Source: a virus. From it: 38,791 nucleotides of DNA. The stretch is taken from positions 1-38,791 of the IMG/VR virus record IMGVR_UViG_3300028837_003302; one strand, given 5' to 3'. The translations under genes and the position numbers were made by a program. The notes under the pieces were generated by a model. It had not been told where the DNA came from, searched no databases, and saw only the letters and a list, made by a program, of their open reading frames with translations. Numbering within the stretch: the stretch's first letter is position 1; every line of letters starts with the position of its first letter. This document shows positions 1 through 6,991 of this stretch, piece by piece.

Positions 1-177
1 ATGAAAGACTATCTTGTAAAGATTACGGTTCACATTCCTTATCCGAAAGAATTTGAGTTTAGGCAGGAGGCGAATAGTTTAGGTACAGCAATCAACCGGG
101 CAGTCAAGAGATTCAGGAAAGAGCTAAGCGGCAGGAAGAAAATTAAAGAGGTTTTCGTAAGAGCTATACAACTATGA
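1..177 (+). CDS. Small basic protein, unknown function
   Basis: This is a 58-residue ORF whose ATG is the first base of the window. It begins MKDYLVKITVHIPYPKEF and is basic, with many Lys and Arg residues in its second half. The N-terminal alternation of hydrophobic and charged residues suggests a beta strand. The stop (175-177) overlaps the next start in an ATGA arrangement, so the two genes are probably translationally coupled. I do not recognise the family. If the genome is circular, this gene directly follows the HTH-HNH gene at the window end and belongs to the same early transcript. Because it begins at base 1, a longer N-terminus cannot be excluded. Confidence 0.6.
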   Translation: MKDYLVKITVHIPYPKEFEFRQEANSLGTAINRAVKRFRKELSGRKKIKEVFVRAIQL

Positions 178-386
178 CTAAACAAGAAAAAAAAGAAATC
201 GAGAGAGTATGTGGTCCGAACTTCAAATACAATGACATCCCGAGCTACATCCGTAGGAGAGATGAGATAACAGAAGCTATGTCCAGAGATTCCGCAGAAG
301 AAGAAGCAATTCAGAGAGAAAGACAAAGAACAGCAGAAGAGAGAGAAGAAATAGCAAGAATGGAGGGAGAGGAGATAATCGTTTAA
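174..386 (+). CDS. Small highly charged helical protein, unknown function
   Basis: A 70-residue protein dominated by Glu, Arg and Lys. The second half (about residues 38-68) is an almost uninterrupted run of charged residues and should form a single long helix or coiled coil. The start overlaps the stop of the previous gene by ATGA, which supports expression. No catalytic motif is seen. It is the last gene before the folded RNA at 391-509. A reverse-strand ORF covers the same bases but is a compositional shadow. Confidence 0.6.
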   Translation: MTKQEKKEIERVCGPNFKYNDIPSYIRRRDEITEAMSRDSAEEEAIQRERQRTAEEREEIARMEGEEIIV

Positions 387-390
387 AAGT

Positions 391-509
391 AATCTTTGTA
401 AAAAGTAATGTTTGCTCTCTCTGGGACTTAATTATCAGGTTTTCTGCAAAGATTCACCTGATTACCGCCAACTTAAGGAATCGTTAACTTAAGCAGGCGA
501 TTAAGTCCC
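391..509 (+). ncRNA. Putative structured leader RNA: three-way junction with possible pseudoknot
   Basis: This lies in the 141-nt gap before the annealing-protein gene. An outer 10-bp stem GGGACTTAAT (423-432)/ATTAAGTCCC (500-509) is perfect. Inside it are two hairpins. The first is ATCAGGT (434-440)/ACCTGAT (456-462). The second is GCC (467-469) plus CTTAAG (472-477) pairing with CTTAAG (488-493) plus GGC (496-498). The junction strands are 1, 4 and 1 nt. The loop of the first hairpin contains CAAAGATT (447-454), which is complementary to AATCTTTG (391-398) upstream, so a pseudoknot is possible. It matches no riboswitch or ribozyme core that I recognise. The repeated ACTTAA/TTAAGT units could instead be protein-binding sites in DNA. 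Confidence 0.55.
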
Positions 510-527
510 GAAGAGACCTTAAAAAAA

Positions 528-1352
528 ATGAAAAAAAAGAAAAGCAAGACAAAAACAATCGTCAAAAAAGAAGATCAAAAACTTCTTTGGCTTGGTGCTC
601 AACGCCTGATGATTAAGCCTAAAAATGAAACCGAGAAAAGAGAACAGAATATAATTCTGATGGCTGCTCGGGTTCTTAAAGTATCTCCGTTCGGAATAAA
701 TATTCTTGGAGGCCAACCTTATATCAACAAATTAGGGTTGGTTCAAAAAGCACAGGAATACCTTAAAAATGTGAAGTTTGAATATGGGTGGGTTAGGTTT
801 GCCGAGGATGACGAGGGAAAGGCAATCTGTAAATGCCGAGTTCTTGATGGAAACAAAAAACCGTTGTGTGACTGGATTGTCGGAGAGTGCTCTTTAACAA
901 CCATGAGTATGAAAACACTCAAGGGGTATCAGAATCACATGGCACAGACCCGGGCCCGCAACAGAGCTATTTTAGAGACATTCGGTAACAGGATTCATAA
1001 GGAGATGATGATGGAGGTTGAGAAGCTTTATCGGAAGGCAGGTGCTAAAGAGATCTTGGATATCACGGCTCCTGTTGTTTCAACTTCGGTTGAAGAGATG
1101 CCAGCAGAGAGACCTATTAAAAGAACATCTGTAAGGAGAGAGAGTAAAGTGACCGGGTTGAATGCTGGAAAAAAAGAGAAAGAAAACATTAAAGAATATG
1201 CAGTAAAGTTGGGGGCTAAGACAGAGGCGGAGATACCAAGCTTCATTAAGAAGACAATAGGGATAAGTGTTGATTTCAACACAATGACAAAGGTCCAGGC
1301 AAGTAAAGTGATGTTTGATCTGCTTGAAAAGTTAAATAAACATAAAGGATAA
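528..1352 (+). CDS. Putative single-strand DNA annealing protein (RecT/Rad52-like)
   Basis: A 274-residue protein. Residues about 50-75 read SPFGINILGGQPYINKLG, and about 135-150 read QNHMAQTRARNRAIL, a pattern I associate with phage annealing proteins of the RecT/ERF/Rad52 type, which pair complementary single strands during recombination and replication. The N-terminus (MKKKKSKTKT) and residues about 190-225 are Lys-rich and probably flexible. The gene sits 4 nt before a PD-(D/E)XK exonuclease, the classical exonuclease plus annealing pairing. It is preceded by the folded RNA at 391-509. Family assignment is by resemblance and context; the exact superfamily is uncertain. Confidence 0.55.
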   Translation: MKKKKSKTKTIVKKEDQKLLWLGAQRLMIKPKNETEKREQNIILMAARVLKVSPFGINILGGQPYINKLGLVQKAQEYLKNVKFEYGWVRFAEDDEGKAICKCRVLDGNKKPLCDWIVGECSLTTMSMKTLKGYQNHMAQTRARNRAILETFGNRIHKEMMMEVEKLYRKAGAKEILDITAPVVSTSVEEMPAERPIKRTSVRRESKVTGLNAGKKEKENIKEYAVKLGAKTEAEIPSFIKKTIGISVDFNTMTKVQASKVMFDLLEKLNKHKG

Positions 1353-1356
1353 AGAT

Positions 1357-2202
1357 ATGGAGAAAGTAAAACTTTACAATGGATCAGTTACGATATTGTT
1401 TGAGCCCAGAAAACATAAGTATCTGCACGAAGACAACAGCAAAATACTATCCGTTTCAAAGGTGAAGGATGTATTAAACAAAGATGCATTAGTCTGGTGG
1501 GCGTCTCATTGTGCTGCGGCTCATGTAAATGAACATTGGGACATAGGTCAAACCTATAATAAGGCAGAAAAGATTGCTTTGTTAAAAGAGGCCTATTTCA
1601 AACACAATGATGTCAAAACACAGAAAGCAAAGACAGGAAAGGGTGTACATGGTTTCGCCGAGCAATTTGTTAAGGGAGAAAAACCTTCGATGCCTGAAGA
1701 TGAGTTGATCAGAAACGGAGCAAACGCTTTTCTCAAATGGTGGAATGAGGCAGATTTCATACCTGTCTATACAGAAAGGATCGTTTATAGCAAGAAACTT
1801 GATATTGCTGGCAGAGGTGATTTGGTTGTTAAAAAGAAGCAAAACGGCAAGTACAAATATCATGTCGTGGATTACAAGGCGGTCTCAATGTATAAAAAGG
1901 CTAAATTTTACGAGGAAGATAAGTATCCTGACGGGTTTGTCATTGATGAAAGGACCGGAGAAAAAGTAAAGTATCCGATATTTGATGAGCCGATAATTCA
2001 GGTTTCAGCTTATAGGGGATTCTTGATTGAGGAATTGAAAAAAGATTTCGGAGAAAGTTATGTTATCAGGTTTGACCAGGAATTTGGAGATTTTGATGTA
2101 ACACCATTATCCGAAGAATTACAGGATCAAGCTTACAAAACTTTTTCTCATCTTGTTCCGGTGAGGCACTATCTTGATAAGTATGGAGTAAAACTTAAAT
2201 AA
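1357..2202 (+). CDS. Phage exonuclease, PD-(D/E)XK fold (RecB/Cas4-like)
   Basis: A 281-residue nuclease that probably resects DNA ends to feed the annealing protein encoded just upstream. The motifs are in order: GKGVHGFAE with H98, YTERIVYS with E140, AGRGDLV with D155, VVDYKA with D172 and K174, and QVSAYRGFL with Q215 and Y219. This is the full active-site set of RecB-like and YqaJ-like exonucleases. The start codon follows the previous stop by 4 nt. The next gene (2209) starts 6 nt after the stop, so the three form one operon. No iron-sulphur cysteine cluster of the Cas4 type is seen. Confidence 0.85.
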   Translation: MEKVKLYNGSVTILFEPRKHKYLHEDNSKILSVSKVKDVLNKDALVWWASHCAAAHVNEHWDIGQTYNKAEKIALLKEAYFKHNDVKTQKAKTGKGVHGFAEQFVKGEKPSMPEDELIRNGANAFLKWWNEADFIPVYTERIVYSKKLDIAGRGDLVVKKKQNGKYKYHVVDYKAVSMYKKAKFYEEDKYPDGFVIDERTGEKVKYPIFDEPIIQVSAYRGFLIEELKKDFGESYVIRFDQEFGDFDVTPLSEELQDQAYKTFSHLVPVRHYLDKYGVKLK

Positions 2203-2208
2203 GGAATT

Positions 2209-2565
2209 ATGACAGAAATCTTACAATTAGAAACAACCATTCAAAAAGTTCAAACCCTTGTAGATAGGGGATTAAAGTTGGAAATTATTACTCCAGAATT
2301 AAATCCCGAAAACGCTGCTAAGTTATTTGCTCTAAAAGGTAAATCAGGGTGGATGCTTTTTAAACCTACTAAAATAACCGAAGCTGAAGTGATTGATCTA
2401 CCAGAAGAAGTTAAAGAGTTTAAAAGTGACAAGACATCAGGCCAGAGATTAAGAGCAATAATATTCCTTTTGTGGAAGCAGTCAAGTCAAAAGGAAACAT
2501 TTGATCAGTTCTACAAAAGACACCTTGAAAAGCTTATAGATCAATATAAAGAACGATTAGATTGA
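2209..2565 (+). CDS. Conserved phage protein of the recombination operon, unknown function
   Basis: A 118-residue protein. The central part, GKSGWMLF, followed by an acidic strand with VIDLPEE and then a helical region (GQRLRAIIFLLW, FYKRHLEKLIDQYKERLD), resembles small proteins I have seen next to phage annealing proteins and nucleases. It lies 6 nt downstream of the exonuclease. No catalytic residues are evident. The most likely role is an accessory factor of recombination or replication, inferred from position only. Confidence 0.6.
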   Translation: MTEILQLETTIQKVQTLVDRGLKLEIITPELNPENAAKLFALKGKSGWMLFKPTKITEAEVIDLPEEVKEFKSDKTSGQRLRAIIFLLWKQSSQKETFDQFYKRHLEKLIDQYKERLD

Positions 2566-2615
2566 CCTTTTACTCTGCTCCCTTCCTTGTGGGGTAGAGA
2601 TAAGAGGTGAATTAT

Positions 2616-2666
2616 ATGGAGGAGAAAAAAGAAAACAAATTAATACCAAACTATGCCAATAATTAA
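2616..2666 (+). pseudogene. Remnant duplicate of the replication-gene start, left of the HNH insert
   Basis: A 16-codon ORF that begins MEEKKENKLI, compared with MEEKKQQLTF at the true start at 2985. The nucleotides ATGGAGGA..AAAAAG..CAA.TTAA match at both places with small indels. It runs directly into the HNH gene, whose ATG lies inside it. The simplest reading is that the HNH gene inserted at the 5' end of the replication gene and duplicated or re-created its start. It may also serve as a leader ORF coupling translation into the HNH gene. Confidence 0.45.
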
Positions 2667-2982
2667 CAAAAATTTACTCATTATTCTCTACGAAAAACAA
2701 AAAGGAAAATGTGCCTATTGTGGTTGTAGTTTGTTAGAGGAGGCAAATAGGGGAATAAATCCTCATTTTGACCATATAGATCCCAAAAGTAAAAAGGGAA
2801 AAGATGAAATTGATAATTTATGTCTTACTTGTGATTGGTGTAATCGTGTCAAAAGTAATAAAACAGTAGAAGAATTTTTGGAATACATTAAACCTTATTT
2901 AGATGGGAAGGTTAAGAAAGAAGACTTAAGTGATTTTAAAAAATATAAAAAATTGCACAAAAAATTTAAAAGCTTTCTTTAA
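2653..2982 (+). CDS. HNH endonuclease
   Basis: A 109-residue HNH nuclease. It has a zinc-binding CAYC (C20, C23), the core HFDHIDPKSKKGKDEIDNL with D40-H41 and N55, and a second CDWC pair (C60, C63) followed by NRVKSNKT. Such compact proteins cut DNA and often act as homing endonucleases. Base composition is more AT-rich than the flanking recombination genes. The start overlaps a remnant resembling the beginning of the next gene, suggesting this is an invading element. The next gene starts 2 nt after its stop, so it has not broken downstream expression. Confidence 0.85.
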   Translation: MPIINKNLLIILYEKQKGKCAYCGCSLLEEANRGINPHFDHIDPKSKKGKDEIDNLCLTCDWCNRVKSNKTVEEFLEYIKPYLDGKVKKEDLSDFKKYKKLHKKFKSFL

Positions 2983-2984
2983 AA

Positions 2985-3812
2985 ATGGAGGAAAAAAAGC
3001 AACAATTAACATTCTTTAAGGTCCGGGATCTAAGAAAAAAAGAGAAATTTATAATTGACGATGCTTATCTTAACGGATATGCAAGGGTCTGCAAACCAGT
3101 AGCCACCGCAGTTTATAACTCTTTATGCCGGCACGCAGAGTTCAATAGCCAAAAAGCATTCCCCTCACAGGAACTAATGGCTTATCAGCATGGTATTTCA
3201 GTTAAAACCGTAAGACGGGGAATCAAAAAATTAGCGGAGTATAAAATCATTCTCATTGGACAAGAGAGAAGAGGAGGAAGATTTACAAATTATGTTTATA
3301 CCCTTTTAGATAGATCAGAGTGGAAACCCTCCAAGGGACAAAAACGACCTATGGTGAACCATAGGGAAAAAACCACCGGTGGTAAAGTGCCTACTAAGGT
3401 TAACAAAGGTATAAGGTTAACAAATAATAGTATGTCGGCAAAGCCGACGGAATGGGACTTTAATGAGAAATTAAAAGAGATGGAGAAAGATAGTCGTCGC
3501 CATATCCAGATTATCGCCCTTTATTGGCAAGAAAAAAACTGGGTATTTAAAAACGAAAAACAATACAAAGATAATCTTAATAGGGAATTGAAACCGGCGG
3601 CGAAACTAACTGGATATACCAATGAAGATATTAAAGCAACAATCAAAGTTCTCAGAAATACTCCCTATCTTACTAAATTTACCCTTGAAACAATCGCCAA
3701 ATATATCCCAGAAGTAGTAAATCAAAAAGAAAAAGAAGGCCCTAAAATAGTTAGATTCGAGCAGATTAAAGAAGATGGTCGGATAGTAATGAGAAAGATT
3801 TATGCCAAATAA
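2985..3812 (+). CDS. Putative replication initiator with winged helix domain
   Basis: A 275-residue protein. Residues about 25-110 form a winged helix-turn-helix: VYNSLCRHAEFNSQKAFPS, then LMAYQHGISVKTVRRGIKKL as the helix-turn-helix and a wing around IGQERRGGRFTNYVYTL. This arrangement is typical of phage replication initiators and DnaD-like or RepA-like proteins. After a linker rich in Lys, Thr and Gly, a helical C-terminal region (about 165-255) may bind a helicase or loader. No helicase or DNA polymerase is found elsewhere in the window, so host replication proteins are probably recruited. A transcriptional regulator role is the alternative. Confidence 0.65.
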   Translation: MEEKKQQLTFFKVRDLRKKEKFIIDDAYLNGYARVCKPVATAVYNSLCRHAEFNSQKAFPSQELMAYQHGISVKTVRRGIKKLAEYKIILIGQERRGGRFTNYVYTLLDRSEWKPSKGQKRPMVNHREKTTGGKVPTKVNKGIRLTNNSMSAKPTEWDFNEKLKEMEKDSRRHIQIIALYWQEKNWVFKNEKQYKDNLNRELKPAAKLTGYTNEDIKATIKVLRNTPYLTKFTLETIAKYIPEVVNQKEKEGPKIVRFEQIKEDGRIVMRKIYAK

Positions 3813-3837
3813 ATTTATGACAAAGCAAAGGAAAACC

Positions 3838-4311
3838 ATGTATCAAAAGAATCTTCCAAATAGCGAACTTAAAAAGGGAAGCGGATCGGCAATCAGGCAG
3901 GCGTTCCATGTATATTCGCGGCTGGTCTGCCGACCGAAGAACTACAAGATATTGAGCGACGAGATAGGTCGGATGGGATACGAGTTTGGGAACCTTATCC
4001 TGGTGGCCAAAAGGTCCCTTAACGGGGATGCGGTTTCTGTCCACAAGACTATCTGGGAGAGATGCCTGAAGGAGGGCAAGACACTTCTGCTTTACATGGC
4101 CAACTCCGGATACTTCTACCGTTTTGAGCCAAAAAAGATAAAAGACACTGTAGAGAACGAACGGGGAGGACAGACGATGGTCAACTTCTCAATCCGGGAG
4201 GGAAAGAACCTGATGAAGTTGCGGGCGGAGCGAGTGGGGGAGGACATTATGGTCGACAAGAACTCTGACGAATACCTGAAGGAATTGTTCGAGTTAGGGG
4301 TATTCGGCTAA
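3838..4311 (+). CDS. Unknown phage protein in a GC-rich island
   Basis: A 157-residue protein from the ATG at 3838, chosen because AAAGGA lies 5 nt before it. Starts at 3802 (overlapping the previous stop) and 3817 are in the same frame but lack a ribosome site. A central region reads EGKTLLLYMANSGYFYRF, followed by the strand-like MVNFSIREG; a nuclease-like fold is conceivable but no catalytic set is convincing. The DNA from about 3880 to 4310 is clearly richer in G and C than the AT-rich genes on both sides and uses different codons, which suggests a separate origin. Confidence 0.6.
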   Translation: MYQKNLPNSELKKGSGSAIRQAFHVYSRLVCRPKNYKILSDEIGRMGYEFGNLILVAKRSLNGDAVSVHKTIWERCLKEGKTLLLYMANSGYFYRFEPKKIKDTVENERGGQTMVNFSIREGKNLMKLRAERVGEDIMVDKNSDEYLKELFELGVFG

Positions 4312-4331
4312 AAAATAAAATCATTAAAGCT

Positions 4332-4598
4332 ATGGTAAAAATTAAACTAATCAAAAACAAAGAGAAGCCAGAGACAACTCCAATTTTAGCTGAAGCTATC
4401 ATTAAGATTTCAAATGCGATAGAAAAATTATCTAAAGAAAGCGGATTGAGTGAGGAAGCATTGATTGTTCTAATTCAAGATAATTGTGAGTATATTCAAG
4501 GCAGAGGAGATTCCAGAAGCAAGCCAACTAAAAACACAGTAAGGGTTGTTTTGAAGTCAATGAAAACACTACGTGGTTGGTATTTAAGAAAAAAATAA
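4332..4598 (+). CDS. Small helical protein, unknown function
   Basis: An 88-residue basic protein. Residues about 15-55 are predicted helical (ILAEAIIKISNAIEKL, then GLSEEALIVLIQDN), and the basic C-terminus GDSRSKPTKNTVRVVLKSMK could bind nucleic acid. The pattern loosely recalls a helix-turn-helix, but I cannot identify the recognition helix with confidence. It lies 20 nt after the GC-rich gene and is followed by two adjacent hairpins, so it may end a transcript segment. Confidence 0.5.
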   Translation: MVKIKLIKNKEKPETTPILAEAIIKISNAIEKLSKESGLSEEALIVLIQDNCEYIQGRGDSRSKPTKNTVRVVLKSMKTLRGWYLRKK

Positions 4599-4602
4599 AA
4601 AA

Positions 4603-4654
4603 CCTCCCATCCTCATCGGAACATAGGGAGGCAGAGTAAGAGATCAAATTACTC
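4603..4654 (+). promoter_or_regulatory. Two adjacent hairpins in the 125-nt gap
   Basis: CCTCCC (4603-4608) pairs with GGGAGG (4626-4631) across a 17-nt loop. GAGTAA (4634-4639) pairs with TTACTC (4649-4654) across a 9-nt loop. Neither is followed by a T tract, so a simple intrinsic terminator is unlikely. One arm is a perfect Shine-Dalgarno-like GGGAGG and the other its complement. Downstream, TTGTCA at 4679 is a weak -35 candidate without a well-spaced -10. Confidence 0.4.
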
Positions 4655-4723
4655 ACTTTAGATAATAGACGGGAAAACTTGTCAATCATTACTAAATAAT
4701 AATTCTTATAAGAAAATAAAAAT

Positions 4724-4894
4724 ATGAAAAAAGAAAATAAATTAGTGTTTATAGCTAAAGATGGATATCCTGTTGAAGGATTTGTTGGAAAGCCGATTAA
4801 AACTTGGATTAGACGGATTTTACTTACAAGAAAAATAATGCGTTATAAAGATTGGCTTAAAGAAACAGGTATAAAAATAGAGTTTGAATCTTAA
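4724..4894 (+). CDS. Short hypothetical protein
   Basis: A 56-residue ORF: a strand-like N-terminus (LVFIAKDGYPVEGFVGKP) followed by a basic helical part (WIRRILLTRKIMRYKDWLKE). It lies in an AT-rich run of small phage genes in the same orientation and fills an otherwise empty gap. No clear Shine-Dalgarno is seen; the upstream is A-rich (aagaaaataaaaatATG). No family is recognised. Confidence 0.45.
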   Translation: MKKENKLVFIAKDGYPVEGFVGKPIKTWIRRILLTRKIMRYKDWLKETGIKIEFES

Positions 4895-4942
4895 TCTTTA
4901 ATCCTAAACCCTAAAGGTCACCAAAAATCTAAATAATAACCT

Positions 4943-5191
4943 ATGCCAAAAACCTTAAAAGATAAAATAATAGAGATATTGATTAGTCCCGCCAAAAGTT
5001 TACCAAAACTGGGTAAAATAATGCTAAAAAATTATCCAAGAGATTATTGTGTTATTTGTGGACATCCATTAAGTCCTTCTAAAAGAATAAATGATATTGC
5101 CGACCAGATTTTAGAGGTGGTGGAGAAAGAAAAATATCCAATGTATCGGGTTGATAAAAACGGGAAAATTACAAGACTTAAAAATAAATAA
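4943..5191 (+). CDS. Small protein with a CxxC motif, unknown function
   Basis: An 82-residue protein. A helical N-terminus (KDKIIEILISPAKSL) precedes DYCVICGHPLSPSKR, in which one CxxC pair could bind a metal, alone or as a dimer, because no second pair follows. The C-terminus is charged. The next gene starts 2 nt after the stop. A possible role is a small nucleic-acid or protein-binding factor of early infection, from context only. Confidence 0.5.
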   Translation: MPKTLKDKIIEILISPAKSLPKLGKIMLKNYPRDYCVICGHPLSPSKRINDIADQILEVVEKEKYPMYRVDKNGKITRLKNK

Positions 5192-5193
5192 CT

Positions 5194-5379
5194 ATGTCCA
5201 CTTTTATAGAGAAAAAAACTTGGAAAGTCCACGCCATAGCAGAATGTCAAGATTGTGATTGGAGAAACGAAGGATATAAAAATGCTCAAGCAACCGCTGC
5301 AATTCACGCCAAAAAATATAAACATTTAGTAAGAGTTGAGACTGGTTTGGTAAGTGAATATGATGGAAGAAATAAATAA
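5194..5379 (+). CDS. Small putative zinc-finger protein
   Basis: A 61-residue protein with CQDC (about residues 18-21) followed by HAKKYKH (about 38-44), giving a C2H2-type ligand set: CxxC, then His-x5-His at the end of a helix. The order strand-CxxC-strand-helix-H..H fits a treble-clef or classical zinc finger. Such small fingers are frequent in phage genomes and usually bind DNA, RNA or a host protein. It lies 2 nt after the previous gene. Confidence 0.55.
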   Translation: MSTFIEKKTWKVHAIAECQDCDWRNEGYKNAQATAAIHAKKYKHLVRVETGLVSEYDGRNK

Positions 5380-5398
5380 TTAAAATAATAAAAGAGAT

Positions 5399-5803
5399 AT
5401 GAAGAACAAACCAAAAAAATGGGAAAAGATTGCTAAACAGTTTCACGATACTTATGAAGAATTAGCACCTTTTTACGGTTATATTACAAGAAAAGATACA
5501 AGAAAGTTTAAACCAAAAAGCCAGAATGGTAAGCTAATGATGGCGGTTTGTAAAAAAGTCATCAAATCCCAAAGAGAACAGGCAGTAAAAGAGGTTTTGG
5601 GAAAGATAGAAAAAGAATTAGCAATGGAATATGAAGCATATTGCCATTTGCCAGAATGTCAAAGTTCAGATACCAATGATTTGCCTTGTGATTGTGGAAT
5701 TCAACAAAGAAATAAAATTTACGATATTATCAGAAAAAAACAGAATGATAAACTTTATGATTTGATAGAAAAATTAAAGAAAAATATATTAGAGGAGATA
5801 TGA
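5399..5803 (+). CDS. Conserved phage protein, unknown function
   Basis: A 134-residue protein. The N-terminal half (WEKIAKQFHDTYEELAPFYG, then KLMMAVCKKVIKSQREQ) is a pattern I associate with short hypothetical phage proteins of varied hosts. The central part carries several cysteines (CHLPECQ, CDCG) that could bind zinc, and the C-terminus is a charged helix. The stop overlaps the start of the resolvase-like gene as ATGA, so they are probably coupled. Confidence 0.55.
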   Translation: MKNKPKKWEKIAKQFHDTYEELAPFYGYITRKDTRKFKPKSQNGKLMMAVCKKVIKSQREQAVKEVLGKIEKELAMEYEAYCHLPECQSSDTNDLPCDCGIQQRNKIYDIIRKKQNDKLYDLIEKLKKNILEEI

Positions 5804-6231
5804 AAAAAGAAAAACAAAAATTGAATACTCGCCAAAAAGGAAGACAATTAGTTAAAGAAACAATCCGAATTCTTAAAGATGACTTTAATTTAGATTGCCA
5901 CGAGACAGCAGGTTCAGGTTCAACTAACAGAGAAAAAGGAGATATTCGTGTCCCGGCCTTAGATTTGGTAATAGAGGCAAAGAAACAAAAGAAAACTTCA
6001 ATGTCTAATTGGGCCAAACAATCGGAGAAAGAGGGCCTGGGATATAATAGGACGGCCTTGGTCTGGCAGATACCAAATACTCCCCATATCAGGGCAGATA
6101 TTGATTTATGTTATTTTGCCGAATTATTACAAAGGGCGGCTGAACCAAAAATTAAAGAGCCAGACAGAAATATGAAGTGTTGGCTCGGGCGGCTAAAAGA
6201 TACAATAAAGCAGGTAGAGAAGAGATTATGA
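5800..6231 (+). CDS. Holliday junction resolvase-like nuclease, PD-(D/E)XK fold
   Basis: A 143-residue protein with the order expected for Hjc-type resolvases: RQKGRQLVKE near the N-terminus, an acidic residue before AGSGSTNREKGDIRV with D48, then LDLVIEAKKQKKTS with E59 and K61, and a later W/Q helix (SNWAKQ). Hjc-like enzymes cut four-way junctions at the end of recombination or clear branched DNA before packaging. This fits with the annealing protein and exonuclease upstream. A VRR-NUC or other restriction-type nuclease is the alternative. The start overlaps the previous stop by ATGA. Confidence 0.7.
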   Translation: MKKEKQKLNTRQKGRQLVKETIRILKDDFNLDCHETAGSGSTNREKGDIRVPALDLVIEAKKQKKTSMSNWAKQSEKEGLGYNRTALVWQIPNTPHIRADIDLCYFAELLQRAAEPKIKEPDRNMKCWLGRLKDTIKQVEKRL

Positions 6232-6251
6232 AATACCAACGCTATTACTTT

Positions 6252-6259
6252 AAAGGTCG
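6252..6259 (+). promoter_or_regulatory. AAAGGTCG leader motif, copy 1
   Basis: AAAGGTCG followed by GTAAATAAAATAAAG, 32 nt before the ATG at 6292. It is the only one of six leader copies that does not follow a clear hairpin. A 10-codon ORF (ATG at 6228, overlapping the resolvase stop) ends in it at 6260. Confidence 0.4.
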
Positions 6260-6291
6260 GTAAATAAAATAAAGAAACAAATAAAACCTTA

Positions 6292-6462
6292 ATGAAAAAT
6301 CACATAGATGAGAAAGTAAATAACGGAGACGAGATTTTCATTGAAGAGAGTTTGGAATTTATGAGCCAACTGAAAATCCGGTCCAAAATATTGAAAATCT
6401 TGAAGGAAAACTTTGACGTTACTGAAAAGTTGGTGATTAAAGAAAAAAAGAAACAAGAGTGA
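6292..6462 (+). CDS. Short charged protein, unknown function
   Basis: A 56-residue ORF rich in Lys and Glu, MKNHIDEKVNNGDEIFIE at the start and helical to the end. It lies between the resolvase-like gene and the DUF4177-like gene, whose ATG begins 4 nt after its stop. The leader carries the AAAGGTCG motif 32 nt upstream. No family is recognised. Confidence 0.45.
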   Translation: MKNHIDEKVNNGDEIFIEESLEFMSQLKIRSKILKILKENFDVTEKLVIKEKKKQE

Positions 6463-6466
6463 CTTT

Positions 6467-6691
6467 ATGAAAAAATGGGAATATAAAGTAATCGAGATAG
6501 ACTTAGAAAGAGAGCCAGGAAATACTTCGGAAGAGAAACTGGAGGAGTTCCTTAACCGGGCAGGATCTCTCGGTTGGGAAATGGTAGAGAGAAAAGAAAG
6601 TCCATTTAATATATTCATTCTTAAAAGAGAAAAGGTCGAAAAGAGAGGTAGTCCTCGTAAGAAAAAAAATGTTAAAACTAAACGAAAATGA
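6467..6691 (+). CDS. DUF4177-like small protein
   Basis: A 74-residue protein. The core MKKWEYKVIEIDL, then EEKLEEFLNRAGSLGWEMV and a final strand FNIFILKRE, matches the usual DUF4177 layout (strand, helix ending in GWE, strand). Function is unknown; the family is small and common in bacteria and phages. A basic tail (residues about 58-74) follows. The stop overlaps the groES start in ATGA, so it is the first gene of the chaperonin operon by coupling. Confidence 0.65.
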   Translation: MKKWEYKVIEIDLEREPGNTSEEKLEEFLNRAGSLGWEMVERKESPFNIFILKREKVEKRGSPRKKKNVKTKRK

Positions 6692-6984
6692 GTAAAAAAT
6701 TGTCAATTCAACCTCTTGCTGACTTCCTCTTCTTGAGGTGGGAAAAGCAAAGGGAAACCAAGAAAGGTGTGATACTGTCAGACACTTCAAAGAGCAAGCC
6801 AGCGATAGCGATAGTAGTAGCCATAGGACCAGGGAAACTTGACCGGCACGGCAACTACATCAAGACACAATTAAAGCCCAAAGATAAGGTGGTGGTCGAC
6901 CCCTTCATTCCTCAACTTATAAAGGTAGAAGGCGAGGAATACTGGGTGGTAGAAGAAAATAAAATATTCGCTAAAATAAACTAA
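6688..6984 (+). CDS. groES: Phage-encoded GroES-like co-chaperonin
   Basis: A 98-residue Cpn10. It opens SIQPLADFLFLRWEK, corresponding to the usual RPL.DRVLV strand. ETKKGVILSDTSKSKPAIA corresponds to the mobile loop with the hydrophobic VIL that binds GroEL, then VVAIGPGKLDRHGN matches the roof region and KPKDKVVVDPF the later strand. The length is standard. It caps the GroEL ring and closes the folding cage. It overlaps the DUF4177-like gene by 4 nt and is separated from groEL by one small unknown gene, an unusual order. It is more divergent than host copies generally are, which fits a phage protein. Confidence 0.85.
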   Translation: MSKKLSIQPLADFLFLRWEKQRETKKGVILSDTSKSKPAIAIVVAIGPGKLDRHGNYIKTQLKPKDKVVVDPFIPQLIKVEGEEYWVVEENKIFAKIN

Positions 6985-6991
6985 CAAAAAT

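Noticed and set aside
4603-4631. Intrinsic terminator
   Set aside because: The stem has a 17-nt loop and is not followed by a T tract on either strand.
6631-6638. Further AAAGGYCG copies at 6631, 8708 and 21077
   Set aside because: They lie inside coding sequence without nearby start codons, so they are treated as chance matches.
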